Below are positions 62,421 through 64,000 of a stretch of DNA of 64,000 bases, in pieces. This DNA is from Rossellomorea vietnamensis. GTDB lineage: Bacteria > Bacillota > Bacilli > Bacillales > Bacillaceae_B. The notes beneath the pieces were generated by a model. The model was not told where the DNA came from. It did not search any database and worked only from the letters and a program-made list of their open reading frames with translations. The position numbers and the translations under genes were made by a program. How positions within the stretch are numbered: the first letter of the stretch is position 1; every line of letters starts with the position of its first letter. The stretch lies in contig NZ_CP104558.1 in NCBI RefSeq assembly GCF_025398035.1, forward strand, positions 4,164,001-4,228,000. Direction: 5' to 3'.

Positions 62421-64000
62421 ATGAGCTTTACGAGCATCGCTTTATTCATCCAATTATTCTTCGGAATCATCATTGGATTGTACTTCTGGAATCTGTTGAA
62501 AAACCAGCGAACGCAAAAAGTTTCCATTGACCGTGAATCAAAAAAAGAGATGGAAGAACTCCGAAAGATGAGGTCCATTTCACTAACTGAACCCCTTGCC
62601 GAAAAAGTAAGACCCTCAAGCTTTGAAGATATTGTCGGACAGGAAGATGGCATCAAAGCATTAAAAGCAGCGATATGCAGTCCGAATCCACAGCATGTCA
62701 TCATTTATGGACCGCCCGGTGTCGGAAAAACGGCAGCAGCCCGTTTGGTCCTGGAAGAAGCAAAGAAAAATATGAAGTCCCCATTCAGGTCTTCTGCCGT
62801 TTTTGTTGAATTGGATGCCACTACGGCACGATTCGATGAACGGGGGATTGCCGATCCGCTGATTGGTTCCGTCCATGATCCCATCTATCAAGGGGCAGGA
62901 GCCATGGGACAGGCCGGGATCCCGCAGCCAAAACAGGGAGCTGTGACAAATGCCCATGGAGGCGTATTGTTCATTGATGAAATCGGGGAATTGCACCCCA
63001 TTCAATTGAATAAGCTCTTAAAAGTATTGGAAGATCGCAGGGTGTTCCTTGAGAGCGCCTATTACAATGAAGAAAATCATCAAATTCCCACCCATATACA
63101 TGATATATTCAAAAACGGCCTTCCGGCTGATTTCCGCTTGATCGGTGCCACGACCCGTACACCGAATGAACTGCCTCCGGCGATCCGCAGCAGATGCATG
63201 GAAGTTTTCTTCAGGGAGCTTGAACATGATGAAGTGAAGAAGGTAGCGGCAGGAGCCGTTGAGAAAGTTGAAATGACGATCAGTGACAAAGGTCTCGAAA
63301 CCCTCGCATCCTATGCGCGTAACGGACGTGAAGCAGTCAATATGGTCCAGATAGCCGCCGGGGTTGCCATCACAGAAAATAGGAAAGAAATCTATGATCA
63401 TGAGCTCGAGTGGATCATTCAATCCAGTCAGCTGTCCCCGCGCTATCAGAAGAAAATCAATGAAGAAGCAACGATTGGTCTCGTCAATGGGTTAGCCGTG
63501 ACAGGACCAAACACCGGATCTTTACTTGAGATTGAAGTAAACGTCATTCCGGCTGCCGATAAGGGTACCATCAATGTGACGGGAATCGTGGAAGAAGAAA
63601 GCATCGGTGATCGGAGTAAATCCATCAGAAGAAAAAGTATGGCGAAAGGCTCAATCGAAAATGTAATCACCGTCCTTCGTTCCATGGGAGTACCTGCCGA
63701 TCAGTATGATATCCATGTGAACTTTCCAGGCGGAGTGCCGGTCGACGGACCTTCTGCAGGGATAGCCATGGCTCTCGGGATCTACTCGGCCATTTACCGG
63801 ATTCCCATCAAGCATACGATTGCCGTCACAGGTGAAATCAGTATACATGGATCTGTTAAGCCTGTCGGAGGGGTATATCCTAAGGTGAAGGGGGCCAAAC
63901 TCGCCGGTGCGACCATGGCCATCATTCCTTACGACAACCAGCAGGCGATGTTAAAAGAGATAGAAGGAATCGAAGTGGTCCCGGTCAAACAGCTAAAGGA
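62421..64000 (+). CDS. lonB: Lon-like ATP-dependent protease LonB (partial, 3' end missing)
   Basis: 526 codons are present and the gene continues past the window. Order: N-terminal membrane helix (about 5-24), AAA+ domain with Walker A GPPGVGKT (97-104) and Walker B GGVLFIDEIGELHP, and the Lon protease domain with catalytic Ser445 (DGPSAGIAMALG) and Lys488 (YPKVKGAKLAG). Expressed in the forespore in B. subtilis. GGAGGGAGACGA precedes ATG 62421. Confidence 0.95.
   Translation, partial: MSFTSIALFIQLFFGIIIGLYFWNLLKNQRTQKVSIDRESKKEMEELRKMRSISLTEPLAEKVRPSSFEDIVGQEDGIKALKAAICSPNPQHVIIYGPPGVGKTAAARLVLEEAKKNMKSPFRSSAVFVELDATTARFDERGIADPLIGSVHDPIYQGAGAMGQAGIPQPKQGAVTNAHGGVLFIDEIGELHPIQLNKLLKVLEDRRVFLESAYYNEENHQIPTHIHDIFKNGLPADFRLIGATTRTPNELPPAIRSRCMEVFFRELEHDEVKKVAAGAVEKVEMTISDKGLETLASYARNGREAVNMVQIAAGVAITENRKEIYDHELEWIIQSSQLSPRYQKKINEEATIGLVNGLAVTGPNTGSLLEIEVNVIPAADKGTINVTGIVEEESIGDRSKSIRRKSMAKGSIENVITVLRSMGVPADQYDIHVNFPGGVPVDGPSAGIAMALGIYSAIYRIPIKHTIAVTGEISIHGSVKPVGGVYPKVKGAKLAGATMAIIPYDNQQAMLKEIEGIEVVPVKQLK

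Overview
The window is chromosomal DNA from an endospore-forming member of the Bacillaceae (Firmicutes). The conserved gene order is very close to the Bacillus subtilis gapB-speD-nrdR-dnaB-dnaI-thrS-infC ... pheST ... mutS2 ... fad/etf-trxA-uvrC-lysC-sdhCAB-gerE-racE-gerM-rph-tig-clpX-lonB arc. Spore genes (sspI, gerE, gerM, lonB), T-box leaders, a lysine riboswitch, strong GGAGG ribosome binding sites and many TTG/GTG starts agree. I cannot fix the species; a Rossellomorea-like or other Bacillus sensu lato genome is only a guess.

Layout. 1-5.5 kb: end of a GAPDH gene, a dispersed hairpin repeat, speD with a structured leader, an unknown gene, nrdR, the dnaB-dnaI primosome pair and ytxC. 5.5-9.4 kb: T-box/thrS and the L20-leader operon infC-rpmI-rplT. 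9.4-16 kb: small membrane proteins, a sigma-W gene (ysdB), dimeric dUTPase, an M42 peptidase, an IS1182-type insertion sequence sitting in a duplicated terminator, an isochorismatase-like hydrolase, sspI and ysgA. 16-26.8 kb: T-box/pheST, a 25-bp periodic repeat array, rnhC, zapA-cvpA, polX-mutS2-yshE and an overlooked 27-residue membrane peptide. 26.9-32.7 kb: fatty acid degradation (lcfA, fadR with its operator, fadB, etfBA) and trxA.

32.7-41.7 kb is the main accessory region, inserted between trxA and uvrC, which are neighbours in B. subtilis. Two separate transcription units carry near-perfect Fur boxes over their promoters. One encodes a lipoprotein built of about three related helical repeats. 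The other encodes a membrane-anchored helical protein followed by an FTR1-type iron permease. The soluble parts of these proteins look distantly alike, suggesting a reduced or split ferrous/ferric uptake system without the EfeO and EfeB partners. Around them lies a sugar/polyprenyl-lipid set: NAD-dependent epimerase, flippase-like membrane protein, membrane phosphodiesterase, GT2 glycosyltransferase and a GT-C-type integral membrane glycosyltransferase, the last translationally coupled to uvrC.

41.7-64 kb returns to the core: uvrC, lysine riboswitch/lysC (with an internal start for the beta subunit), yslB, sdhCAB, a secreted 5'-nucleotidase (accessory), ysmA, gerE, a MarR regulator, racE, gerM, rph-rdgB-ysnB, two tandem tRNA-Arg genes (UCU and CCU), ysoA, tig, an unusual multi-hairpin element, clpX, a PP-loop ATPase and the start of lonB, which runs off the end.

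The most notable items for follow-up are the Fur-controlled repeat proteins with FTR1, the 25-bp alternating array at 19.9-20.1 kb, the multi-hairpin element at 59.7-60.0 kb, the IS that duplicated a terminator hairpin, and the AUU-initiated infC.
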